A DNA stretch of 16,675 nucleotides from contig JAAYJY010000262.1 of NCBI GenBank assembly GCA_012522705.1, positions 1-16,675 on the forward strand, given 5' to 3'. Positions 7,275 through 14,049 of the stretch are shown here, in pieces. Numbering within the stretch: the first letter of the stretch is position 1; every line of letters starts with the position of its first letter. Position numbers and translations under genes: made by a program. Below the pieces are notes generated by a model that was given only the letters and a program-made list of their open reading frames with translations, ran no database searches and was not told the origin of the DNA. The stretch comes from Syntrophomonadaceae bacterium (GTDB taxonomy: Bacteria > Bacillota > Syntrophomonadia > Syntrophomonadales > Syntrophomonadaceae).

Positions 7275-7376
7275 ACGCAAGGGGGTCAAGATGGAACGGG
7301 ACATTAGATTCTAGTATCCAATCCCATTCTTTTTCCTAACCCCCTTGCGTTCCTCCGCAAGGGGTCTTCTTTTTTT
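7275..7376 (+). promoter_or_regulatory. Mutually exclusive stem pair ending in an intrinsic terminator
   Basis: The segment CCCCTTGCG (7341-7349) can pair with CGCAAGGGG (7356-7364), a nine-base-pair terminator hairpin followed by TCTTCTTTTTTT. The same bases can instead take part in a perfect 12-base-pair stem between ACGCAAGGGGGT (7275-7286) and ACCCCCTTGCGT (7339-7350). The two pairings exclude each other, as in an antiterminator/terminator switch. The loop of the larger stem contains a seven-residue frame, MERDIRF (7291-7314), preceded by AAGGGGG. Its translation would disturb the upstream arm. Pairing is seen directly; regulation is inferred. Confidence 0.6.
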
Positions 7377-7526
7377 AGAGGGGAAAACGATATATATATA
7401 ATTTGGAGTGATTTCCCTGATTGTTGATGATGACATGGATGACCGTTCAGAGGATGGTCCACATGAGGGAGGACCACTGAAAATATCAGCTTTCCGCCAA
7501 TGAAGAGCCGGGCATACATAAGCCCC

Positions 7527-7568
7527 GCGATCAGGGGGACGGTTGAACGGTCCCCCTGATCGCTTTTT
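7527..7568 (+). terminator. Strong hairpin terminator, third in the series
   Basis: GCGATCAGGGGGAC (7527-7540) pairs perfectly with GTCCCCCTGATCGC (7550-7563) over 14 base pairs, followed by TTTTT. The T-tract is on the plus side only and overlaps the stop codon of the minus-strand gene. It should therefore stop plus-strand transcripts from entering that gene antisense. On the minus strand it is a hairpin without a T-tract, so it may end that operon only weakly. Confidence 0.85.
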
Positions 7569-8367
7569 AGAAACTCTTAATCAGGGTAAAGGTACTCGTA
7601 GTATTGTCATGGATGACTGAAAACAGGTAATTACCGCGGGCAGTCAGGAACAGCCGGCACTTGCCTTCCCCGTCAGTCTTCAGGTGATGGGGGTAGTCAC
7701 GACTCTGGGTACCGTTGAATGTAGCTCTGACTTCCGCCCCTGCCAGGGGTTGGCCATCTTTCAGCACCTGGATCCCGTAGTTTTCTCCCAACCGGGCATG
7801 GCTGTAGTCGAGCGGGACTATTTCCAGTGGCAGTCCCAGCGGCTGCAGGCCGCGATGGTGATGATGCCCCACCTCCATAACTGCCGTTGCATAAAGCTCC
7901 GATTCCCCCTTGTAGTGGACATAAATCTGAGCCAGGCCTTCCAATTCCTGGCCTAACTCGATCTCCATGGCATCGTGATGTTTGTGCAGGGCAAGTTCCC
8001 GAAGCTGCCCATTGATTCGCACAAAAGCCTCCAGTCCTTCCATGGATGCGGCTTCATGGGCCCGCATATTGAAACCCTGAAAAAGCTTCATCCGGGCTTC
8101 CTCCCCAGGGTGAAAATGGCCGTGATCGGTATCCGGTTCCAGCCACAATTCCAGATGCGGCCTGACCGCTGCTTCCTTGATTTCCTCCAGAACGATGCGA
8201 TGGCGCACCAGTTCCATCTCCTTGATGCGGGCTTTGACCAACCGGCGTTCCCCAAAAACGTTTTCCAGGAATATATTGTCGTCATCGCCGGGTATGATAC
8301 GGTCCACGCCCTCCATCAGCAGTTCTTCCAGTCCCTCGCGGCTTAAATAGACATTGGCTTCACACAA
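7567..8367 (-). CDS. CooT-like Ni-binding domain fused to a DUF4198-like domain
   Basis: A 266-aa protein with two parts. Residues 1-65 match the CooT family: MCEANVYL at the start, with Cys2 as the expected Ni ligand, EELLMEGVDRIIP, and the closing FGERRLVKARIKEMEL..HRIVLE. CooT takes part in Ni delivery to CO dehydrogenase. Residues 70-266 look like DUF4198, a domain linked to nickel/cobalt uptake and normally exported. It has GLPLEIVPLD (178-187), then DGQPLAGAEVRATFNGT and a carbohydrate-binding-like beta region. This part is rich in His: HGHFH (82-86), HKHH (128-131) and four consecutive His (168-171). No signal peptide is present, so the fusion should be cytosolic. The TTG start at 8365-8367 follows AGGGAGGGGAG and places Cys at position 2. 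It is the last gene of the DUF3842-FmdE operon, 15 bases after the FmdE-like gene. Confidence 0.85.
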   Translation of the reverse strand: MCEANVYLSREGLEELLMEGVDRIIPGDDDNIFLENVFGERRLVKARIKEMELVRHRIVLEEIKEAAVRPHLELWLEPDTDHGHFHPGEEARMKLFQGFNMRAHEAASMEGLEAFVRINGQLRELALHKHHDAMEIELGQELEGLAQIYVHYKGESELYATAVMEVGHHHHRGLQPLGLPLEIVPLDYSHARLGENYGIQVLKDGQPLAGAEVRATFNGTQSRDYPHHLKTDGEGKCRLFLTARGNYLFSVIHDNTTSTFTLIKSF

Positions 8368-8382
8368 GGTGCTCCCCTCCCT

Positions 8383-8967
8383 CTACGTACAGGTTGGACA
8401 GACATACAGCTGCCCGTTCATGATAGCGCGAGGCTCCATGACCCCTTCCCCGCAAATGGAACATTGTACGGTAGGATAGATCTGCGCCTTCTCGGGGATG
8501 GCGAAATCTGCCTCCTGCCAATTGAACAGCTCCTCGAACGGGGTGGTCATGATCCTCTCGAAGATGGATGCCAGCAGGTTTTCCTTCTCCGCCGCTTCCT
8601 CTTCGGTAAGCGTCCCCTGGCGGCTCAGTTCCCGGTAGCGGACATTGTCGGGATGGGGCTGGGCTTGGTACTTTTGGGCGATACGCACTGCCCGGTCTTT
8701 ATCCCGGCTGGCGATGGTATAAACGCTTTTGCCATAGTCCCTAAAAATCAGGTTGCCCTTGCCGAAGGTGCAGCCCAATATGGACTGGATGGCATCCACC
8801 CCGCAGGAGTTGGTCTCCACCACGGCCAGCAGTTCTTCATCCTGGTCCGGGCTTACGTCCAGATACTTCTGGGCGAATTCAGCTGCCCTTACTCCCATCA
8901 ACAACCCCGGACATATATGGCCATGAAATTGAATGGCCAGTTCCAGGGGAGGCATATTCTTACACAT
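8383..8967 (-). CDS. FmdE family protein
   Basis: A 194-aa member of the FmdE family, named for a protein co-purified with molybdenum formylmethanofuran dehydrogenase and found widely outside methanogens. The diagnostic N-terminal motif FHGHICPGLLMG places His15, His17 and Cys19. A second block, ETNSCGVDAIQSILGCTFGKGNL (about 51-73), carries Cys55 and Cys66. A C-terminal zinc-ribbon-like segment has C169-x2-C172 and C190-x2-C193. The ATG at 8965-8967 has GAGGTGGG upstream. The gene lies 48 bases after the DUF3842 gene and 15 before the CooT fusion. In this setting, without other formylmethanofuran dehydrogenase subunits, a metal- or pterin-related accessory role is likely, but the reaction is unknown. 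Confidence 0.92.
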   Translation of the reverse strand: MCKNMPPLELAIQFHGHICPGLLMGVRAAEFAQKYLDVSPDQDEELLAVVETNSCGVDAIQSILGCTFGKGNLIFRDYGKSVYTIASRDKDRAVRIAQKYQAQPHPDNVRYRELSRQGTLTEEEAAEKENLLASIFERIMTTPFEELFNWQEADFAIPEKAQIYPTVQCSICGEGVMEPRAIMNGQLYVCPTCT

Positions 8968-9015
8968 CTTTTATACCCACCTCTCAATATCACAAAGTCG
9001 TCAATCTACTGCCTA

Positions 9016-9450
9016 TTACTTCAAATCGGCCTGGCTGCCATCATATATCTCCCTCACCCTGGCCACCAGACTGTTCACCTGTAACGGTAAAGGCTGGTCG
9101 TTCACTCCGCATAGCTGCAGGTTGTATCGGTTCAGCGGCAGCAACACCTTGATCGCGGGGGATGAGGCGATGGCTTCAGCCATGCCCGGAGTCAGTTCCC
9201 CCAGGAAGGCATGGGCAGCTATGATAGAAATAGAACCGGCTATGATATCCACCCGCGGGCAGCAATAAACGATGGCATTCTCGCCGCTGGCCCCTTCGTT
9301 GGCCCCTGCTTTCAGCATGAGTGACGAGGCTACCGCATTGGTGCCCAGGCCGATGATATGGCAGGAGTTGCCCAGTTCCTGGCGGAGTTTTTCTACTATC
9401 AAACGACCCATCCCTCCGCCCTGGCCGTCCACGACCGCTATCCTCACCAC
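9016..9450 (-). CDS. DUF3842 family protein
   Basis: A 144-aa protein with a Rossmann-like opening, RIAVVDGQGGGMGRLIVEKL, whose glycine-rich turn (about residues 9-15) suggests nucleotide binding. Further features are HIIGLGTNAVASSLMLKAGAN (31-51) and a CC pair at 63-64. The pattern matches DUF3842 of Clostridia, for which I know no established function. Two GTG codons follow AGGAGG; the first (9448-9450) is four bases away and the second (9445-9447) seven, so the second may be the true start. It heads the operon with the FmdE-like and CooT-fusion genes. A perfect palindrome over a TATACT element (9473-9487) lies just upstream. Confidence 0.87.
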   Translation of the reverse strand: MVRIAVVDGQGGGMGRLIVEKLRQELGNSCHIIGLGTNAVASSLMLKAGANEGASGENAIVYCCPRVDIIAGSISIIAAHAFLGELTPGMAEAIASSPAIKVLLPLNRYNLQLCGVNDQPLPLQVNSLVARVREIYDGSQADLK

Positions 9451-9472
9451 TCATCCTCCTCTTTTTGGACCT

Positions 9473-9487
9473 CAGTATAACATACTG
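9473..9487. promoter_or_regulatory. Palindromic operator candidate over the -10 region of the DUF3842 operon
   Basis: CAGTATAACATACTG is a perfect inverted repeat with six-base arms and a three-base centre. On the minus strand it contains TATACT, a good sigma-A -10 (five of six), about 30 bases before the DUF3842 start. A -35 at standard spacing is poor (GTGGGT region), as expected for an activated or tightly controlled promoter. The bound regulator cannot be named; a metal-sensing repressor is a guess from the operon's content. Confidence 0.6.
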
Positions 9488-9550
9488 GAAGGTAAAACCC
9501 ACCGGCCAAAATCACTCCTGAATCTAAATTCATTGAAGAGGATATTGGAG

Positions 9551-10285
9551 CTAGATTACAAATCCGCCGTTGGGGCTCAGCACCTGCCCGGTCAGAAAAT
9601 CAGCCTGTTCAGAGGCCAGGAACCACAGGGCATAGGCGATATCCTGCGGGGTACCCAGCCTCATCAGAGGGGTGGCCTCTATCAATCGGCACCGGTCATC
9701 TTCCAGCAGGGATGCATTCATATCGGTGTCGATTATGCCTGGCGCCACACAATTGACCTGGATGTTGCTGGGTCCCAATTCCCGCGCCAGGGCTTTGGTG
9801 AATCCGATCACCGCCGCCTTGGCGGTGGAATAATGCACCTCGCAGGAGGCTCCCGTCAAGCCCCAGATAGAGGCCAGGTTGATGATCTTGCCCTGTTTGC
9901 GGCTGATCATCCCCGGCACTACCGCTTGGCAGCAGTTGAAGATCCCCTTCACATTTACGGCCAGCATGGCATCCCAGTCCTCGGTGGTTATGTCGGTGAA
10001 CATCTTCTGTTGGGCGATACCGGCATTGTTTATCAGAATCTCGATGGCTCCGAAACGCTCCTGGACTTCGCCGACCATGGCCGCTACCTGCTCCCGACTG
10101 GAAACGTCGGCCTGGCAGGTTATCACTTGGCACCCCTCCCCAGTCAGCCCGGCCGCCAGGTCCATAGCCGCCTGCTGTGAATGAAGGTAGTTAATGGCCA
10201 CATTGCAGCCCTGTTGGGCAAACAGTTGGGCGCTGGCTCGCCCGATGCCCCGCGAGCCCCCGGTGATGAGTACCGTTTTTTTCAT
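9551..10285 (-). CDS. Short-chain dehydrogenase/reductase, FabG-like
   Basis: A 244-aa classical SDR, cytosolic and NAD(P)H-dependent. The cofactor motif TGGSRGIG is at 8-15, NNAG at 86-89, and the catalytic tetrad is Asn111, Ser139, Tyr152 and Lys156 (Y-x3-K in YSTAK). The C-terminal LTGQVLSPNGGFVI resembles the FabG end, LTGQ-x-hydrophobic-x-x-x-GG. Length and motifs fit 3-oxoacyl-ACP reductase-like enzymes, but SDR substrates cannot be assigned by eye and no other fatty-acid genes are nearby. The ATG at 10283-10285 follows AAAGGGG by about ten bases. It lies 16 bases after the MFS gene, so the two are probably co-transcribed. Confidence 0.92.
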   Translation of the reverse strand: MKKTVLITGGSRGIGRASAQLFAQQGCNVAINYLHSQQAAMDLAAGLTGEGCQVITCQADVSSREQVAAMVGEVQERFGAIEILINNAGIAQQKMFTDITTEDWDAMLAVNVKGIFNCCQAVVPGMISRKQGKIINLASIWGLTGASCEVHYSTAKAAVIGFTKALARELGPSNIQVNCVAPGIIDTDMNASLLEDDRCRLIEATPLMRLGTPQDIAYALWFLASEQADFLTGQVLSPNGGFVI

Positions 10286-10301
10286 AAATGGAGCGCCCCT
10301 T

Positions 10302-11708
10302 TCATGCCGCTGAACTCTGTGGCCCAGCTTCGCTCTTACCGCCCCGGGCCCATGAAGCCGCGACCCCCAGGCAGCATAATACGAAAAATATCATAAAGGC
10401 AATATGGATGGTGGACATCAATACCTCAGGGGCTACTTGGCTGAGCTGGGCTTGCCCCAAGTAGGCAGCCATTATCAAGGTGACGATCGCCATGCTGACT
10501 GCCTGCCCCACATTTCTCATGGTGCCCAGGGTCGAGGAGGCTATCCCGTATAAACGCGGCGGCACCGAACTCATCACCGCGTTGGTATTGGGTGAGGAAA
10601 ACAGCGCGAAACCCAACCCGATTAGAGCCAGGTTGGATATAAGCAGATAGATGGAAGTCTGCTGGCTCAGGAATACGAAGACAAATATCCCGATAGTGCT
10701 GAGCAACATCCCGGTGGTGGCAACCTTGCGAGGCTCGATGCGGTCAGAGAGGCTTCCGGCCAGCGGTGAAAACAGGGCCATCATCAAAGGCTGGGAGAGC
10801 AGGATCAGGCCAGCCGTCTGGGAGTTGTAACCCATTATCACTTGCAAGTAGATGGAAAGCAAAAACCCCAGGCCGAAGGTGGCGCTGTAATTTATCATCG
10901 CCGCCAGATTGGAGAAGGCGAAGGTGATATTCTCCACGAACAGCTTCATCCGGATTAGAGGATGCTCCTGCCCCAGTTCAAACCAGACGAAAAGGCCCAG
11001 GCACACCACTCCCAGACCGGCGGCATACCAAGCCCAGGTCGAGGTAGACAGGGATGAGACTCCGTACAAAAAAGCGGTCAGCCCCACCACATAGAGCAGA
11101 GCGCCCGCCAGGTCGTAGCGCTCCCCTTGCGCGCCGCGCCACTCACCCTTCAGCCAGAAGGCGGTAAACATGGTTGCCAGCAGGCTTATGACTACTATGA
11201 AATAAAAAATGCTCCTCCAGCCGAAAACATGGTTCATCCATCCGCCCAGCACCGGGCCGACGGAAAGCCCGGTATAGGTGCTGGCCACCGTCACCCCCAA
11301 TGCCTTCCCCAACCGGGTGGGCGGATATACCGAGGTAAGGATGGCAATCGATGTACTGAAGATCATGGCCGCGGCAACACCTTGCAACAGGCGCAGGGCT
11401 ACCAGCATCTCCACCGAGGTGGCCTGGCTGCATAGAAAGGAAACCAGAGTGAAAAACCCCAGTCCGGACAGAAATACCTTGCGCCGGCCGATGATGTCGG
11501 CCAGACGGCCGAAGGGTAGTAATAAGGCCGCCGCCGCCAGAAGGTAAGCGGTAACCACCCAGCCCAGTAACAGTGCACTGCTGTCATATTCCTCCCCCAA
11601 CAGGGGCAAAGCCAGGTTGATGGCGCTGCCGATGAACGGGACCAGAAACGCGGTCCCCGTGACTACCAACAAGGTCACCCGTTCCTGGCTCAAGTTTTTA
11701 TTTGCCAA
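10302..11708 (-). CDS. MFS efflux transporter, DHA2 (EmrB/QacA-like) family
   Basis: A 468-aa integral membrane protein with many hydrophobic segments; its length suits the 14-helix drug:H+ antiporter DHA2 group. Motif A is GRLADIIGRRK (67-77), motif B-like RLLQG is at 106-110, and the antiporter motif C-like GLSVGPVLGG is at 147-156 in the fifth helix. These suggest proton-driven efflux of an unidentified compound. The TTG at 11706-11708 has GAGGAG eight bases upstream and gives MANKNLSQER. The gene is followed after 16 bases by the SDR gene. Its roughly 100-base leader holds a palindrome and nested hairpin next to the ribosome site, so expression may be controlled there. Substrate is unknown. 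Confidence 0.92.
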   Translation of the reverse strand: MANKNLSQERVTLLVVTGTAFLVPFIGSAINLALPLLGEEYDSSALLLGWVVTAYLLAAAALLLPFGRLADIIGRRKVFLSGLGFFTLVSFLCSQATSVEMLVALRLLQGVAAAMIFSTSIAILTSVYPPTRLGKALGVTVASTYTGLSVGPVLGGWMNHVFGWRSIFYFIVVISLLATMFTAFWLKGEWRGAQGERYDLAGALLYVVGLTAFLYGVSSLSTSTWAWYAAGLGVVCLGLFVWFELGQEHPLIRMKLFVENITFAFSNLAAMINYSATFGLGFLLSIYLQVIMGYNSQTAGLILLSQPLMMALFSPLAGSLSDRIEPRKVATTGMLLSTIGIFVFVFLSQQTSIYLLISNLALIGLGFALFSSPNTNAVMSSVPPRLYGIASSTLGTMRNVGQAVSMAIVTLIMAAYLGQAQLSQVAPEVLMSTIHIAFMIFFVLCCLGVAASWARGGKSEAGPQSSAA

Positions 11709-11721
11709 TGTTAAATCTCCT

Positions 11722-11761
11722 CATACTGCCATGCCATATGGCTTATGGTTTAAAAAGTATG
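11722..11761 (-). promoter_or_regulatory. Nested palindrome in the MFS gene leader
   Basis: CATACT (11722-11727) and AGTATG (11756-11761) are inverted arms enclosing the perfect palindrome GCCATATGGC (11733-11742), itself flanked by CCAT and ATGG. The structure abuts the ribosome site GAGGAG (11717-11722, minus). It could be an operator for a local repressor or an RNA hairpin affecting translation. A candidate promoter is TTATCG/TATAAT with 16-base spacing at 11852-11825 (minus). Confidence 0.5.
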
Positions 11762-11966
11762 GCGGTCGCTGTTCTCCATCCCTAACATCATTTTTCTGTT
11801 ATGCGCTGCGACACCATGTTCCTTATTATAACTGCTTTTTATTATTCGATAAACAAACCAGGACCTATGACGGCTGAGCCGCCCTTGCGAACATTTTATC
11901 CCATGTAGTTGTTGGCATTATTGAATTCTATTCTGGACAAGATAAATTTATCGGTATAGACGTAAG

Positions 11967-13082
11967 ATGCTGATGACATTATTGGAGAGAGTGAGGTGGT
12001 CCGATATTAGCAGGTCCCGCAGTATTATTGCCCTTATTTTAATTATATTGATGAGCGTGGCGGCCGGATGTGGACGGGAGTCGGGTGAAAGAAAGCCCGC
12101 TGACAACAACCAGAATAATAAAGCGCCCAAGGAACTGAAAGTCCTGGGCTCCGACTTGGATACGGTGATCGCGGAACTGGACAAGAAAATAAAGGCCCGC
12201 AGCGGCGGGACCATGCAGCAAAGTATTCAACTGAACCCCCAAGCCCGGATCGGCGACGGGGAGTCGCCCACCGGTCAGCCTTCGCCTGGTCAGTCCTCGC
12301 AGCAACAGTCTGGTCAACAGCAAAACGATCAGAAACAGGGTGGCCAGTCATCCGCCACTCAGAAGAAAAACCAAGAGAACCAAGGCGAAGACGAAAGTGC
12401 AGAAGAAGGCGAGGGCGGGGAAGGCAGCAGCGAAGGCGGGGAGAGCAACGGTCAAGATGAACAATCTCAGGGTGGTCAGGGGTCATCCCAGGGCAGAATC
12501 ACTGCCAAAACCGGCCAAACCGGCCCCCCCCAAGGTGCGGCCAGTCCACCAACCAGTGCCGCCAATGATTGGCAGAAGGAATTCACTAGTATGCGTAAGA
12601 TCCATGAAAGCTGGAACGGTCTTATGCCCGAAGCTGCTGAGGCCGGTATGGGTACGGAAGACCGCCGCCATTTCACATCCGCCCTGGAACAGCTGACCCA
12701 GTCCATCACTGCCCAGCAGATGGAGGAAAGCATGACCGCCGCCCTGGAGCTGTATAAGAACTATGCAGAATTGACCAGGTATTTTCCCAATGCCGTGCCG
12801 CCTGAGTTCCACCGCTTGAAATACGAGGTGATGGCGGCTGTCTATGAATCCAGCCAGAGGAACTGGAGCAAGGCCGAGGAACATGTCCCCAAAATGCAGG
12901 AACAATGGCTGTACCTGGGGGCCAAGGCAAAAGACACCGACCCCAAGCTGCTTAATAAGACAGAATTTTCTATCATGGACCTGCAGAATGCAGTGAAAAC
13001 CCGCCAGACAGAACTAGTAATGATCAAAGGCGAAATAGCCATGACCAACTTGAGCAACCTGCAGAACAAAATCTCCAGCTAA
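11967..13082 (+). CDS. Predicted lipoprotein with long disordered linker, family not recognised
   Basis: A 371-aa exported protein of unknown function. After a basic N-region (R8, R10, R16, R18), a hydrophobic segment at 19-34 ends in VAAGC, a near-canonical lipobox with Cys35 as the lipidation site. Residues about 90-200 are low complexity (Gln, Ser, Gly and a Glu/Gly-rich acidic patch at 140-160), probably a flexible wall-spanning linker. Residues about 200-371 appear helical and structured, with several Trp and Leu positions. The start is uncertain: ATG at 11967 or 11973 give the same frame, and neither has a clear ribosome site. It ends tail to tail with the UPF0016 gene on the other strand, the stop codons overlapping (13079-13082), with no terminator between them. 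I do not recognise the C-terminal domain. Confidence 0.82.
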   Translation: MLMTLLERVRWSDISRSRSIIALILIILMSVAAGCGRESGERKPADNNQNNKAPKELKVLGSDLDTVIAELDKKIKARSGGTMQQSIQLNPQARIGDGESPTGQPSPGQSSQQQSGQQQNDQKQGGQSSATQKKNQENQGEDESAEEGEGGEGSSEGGESNGQDEQSQGGQGSSQGRITAKTGQTGPPQGAASPPTSAANDWQKEFTSMRKIHESWNGLMPEAAEAGMGTEDRRHFTSALEQLTQSITAQQMEESMTAALELYKNYAELTRYFPNAVPPEFHRLKYEVMAAVYESSQRNWSKAEEHVPKMQEQWLYLGAKAKDTDPKLLNKTEFSIMDLQNAVKTRQTELVMIKGEIAMTNLSNLQNKISS

Positions 13083-13525
13083 TCCGGCGGCGGCCTAAAC
13101 CAATCCACCCGAACAGGCCAATCCTCAGCCCAGGGGCAGTCTTCCGGCCAGGGTGCCGGAAGTTCCTCCGGGGATGGTGCGCGGGCCTCTGTGTCCTTAA
13201 TATCGTTTTGCCTCCGGATCATGGCCGCCAGGCGACCGGGAAAGCCAAAGTGTTTAGCCAGTATGATCACCCCCATGAACAGGAAGAGTCCACCGGCCAA
13301 CTTATTTATAAGGGCCGGCCCGATATAGCGGGCCAGGGTCAACCCCACCGTTACTTCTACCAATACACAAAGAGTGAGAGCCAGGGAGCTGGCCGCAAAG
13401 ATGTACCAGCGCCGGCGGGGATTGTTGCAGGTGATAAGCAGTACCGCCAGCTGGGTCTTATCGCCCATCTCGCAGATTATGATGATTACATAGGCTGACA
13501 ACCAGGTCAGAAACTCCGGACTCAT
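13079..13525 (-). CDS. UPF0016/GDT1 family half-size membrane protein (second of pair)
   Basis: A 148-aa membrane protein with one UPF0016 (TMEM165/Gdt1) repeat, a family of cation transporters that includes Mn2+ exporters in bacteria. The signature EMGDKT is at 19-24 in the first helix, followed by two more hydrophobic helices to about residue 92. The last 50 residues form an unusual hydrophilic tail rich in Pro, Trp, Glu and Asp, absent from the upstream partner. I chose the ATG at 13523-13525 because AAGGGGGT lies six bases upstream; an in-frame ATG at 13558 would overlap the preceding gene. It follows the first half gene by 16 bases, and the pair should assemble into one two-repeat transporter. 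Confidence 0.9.
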   Translation of the reverse strand: MSPEFLTWLSAYVIIIICEMGDKTQLAVLLITCNNPRRRWYIFAASSLALTLCVLVEVTVGLTLARYIGPALINKLAGGLFLFMGVIILAKHFGFPGRLAAMIRRQNDIKDTEARAPSPEELPAPWPEDCPWAEDWPVRVDWFRPPPD

Positions 13526-13541
13526 CAGACGACCCCCTTGG

Positions 13542-13835
13542 CTACAATTGAAAATCACCGATAACCCCCAGCAACAGCAATGTCCCGAGGATCATGAAAA
13601 TAACCCCTGACACCAGGCTGATAGTGGCGGGTTTTAGATAGCGGGCGACAACCTGCGAGCCAATAATGACTTCTAAAAAAGAGGCGCAGATTAGTGCGCT
13701 GGCTGAACCGAGGGCCACCCACCATATATAGGCGGGGTTGGCCCCGGCTAGCAGCAAAGTGGTGATTTGGGTCTTATCACCCATTTCAGAGACGAATATT
13801 ATCCCCAGGGTCGATAACAGTAGGCGCCAGTACAA
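13542..13835 (-). CDS. UPF0016/GDT1 family half-size membrane protein (first of pair)
   Basis: A 97-aa membrane protein with a single UPF0016 repeat: EMGDKT at 17-22, three hydrophobic helices, and a short C-terminus. Full-length family members carry two such repeats in one chain; here the two are separate adjacent genes. The likely role is Mn2+ or Ca2+ export. The TTG at 13833-13835 follows AAGGTGG by about ten bases. I looked for the yybP-ykoY Mn riboswitch in the leader and did not find its conserved core. Confidence 0.9.
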   Translation of the reverse strand: MYWRLLLSTLGIIFVSEMGDKTQITTLLLAGANPAYIWWVALGSASALICASFLEVIIGSQVVARYLKPATISLVSGVIFMILGTLLLLGVIGDFQL

Positions 13836-14049
13836 GCCTTTTTTACCACCTTTCAGGATTACCCGATAACGACTCCGGACCTGGTAACAAGTGTGGGACT
13901 TTGTTGCAAAGAAATATTTTTATAAATACCATTCCATCTACAAATTGCCGGACATCCAATTTTTTAACGGACATTGTTTACCGTCCACCACTGAATACTA
14001 AAATATCAGCATCATCTATTTGTTCAATGTATGAAAAGGAGTTGTAGCC

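Larger units (their letters stand above)
6785..7566. other. Gene-free region between the Mop gene and the CooT-fusion gene
   Basis: This 782-base gap has no recognisable coding region on either strand. From left to right it holds the Mop promoter, a 33-codon minus-strand frame that reads like a protein C-terminus (6886-6987), a plus-strand promoter, riboswitch copy 1 and its terminator, an alternative-pairing segment ending in a second terminator, and a third terminator at the right edge. Short plus-strand frames exist (8 codons from 7291; about 22 codons from 7436) but are unsupported. Confidence 0.7.

Noticed and set aside
9272..10180. Plus-strand frame of 302 codons across the DUF3842 and SDR genes
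   Set aside because: It crosses two well-supported minus-strand genes and an intergenic promoter; it is a shadow frame.
13836..14049. Possible Mn-sensing yybP-ykoY riboswitch upstream of the UPF0016 pair
   Set aside because: The conserved core of that motif could not be found on the relevant strand; only short, weak hairpins are present.
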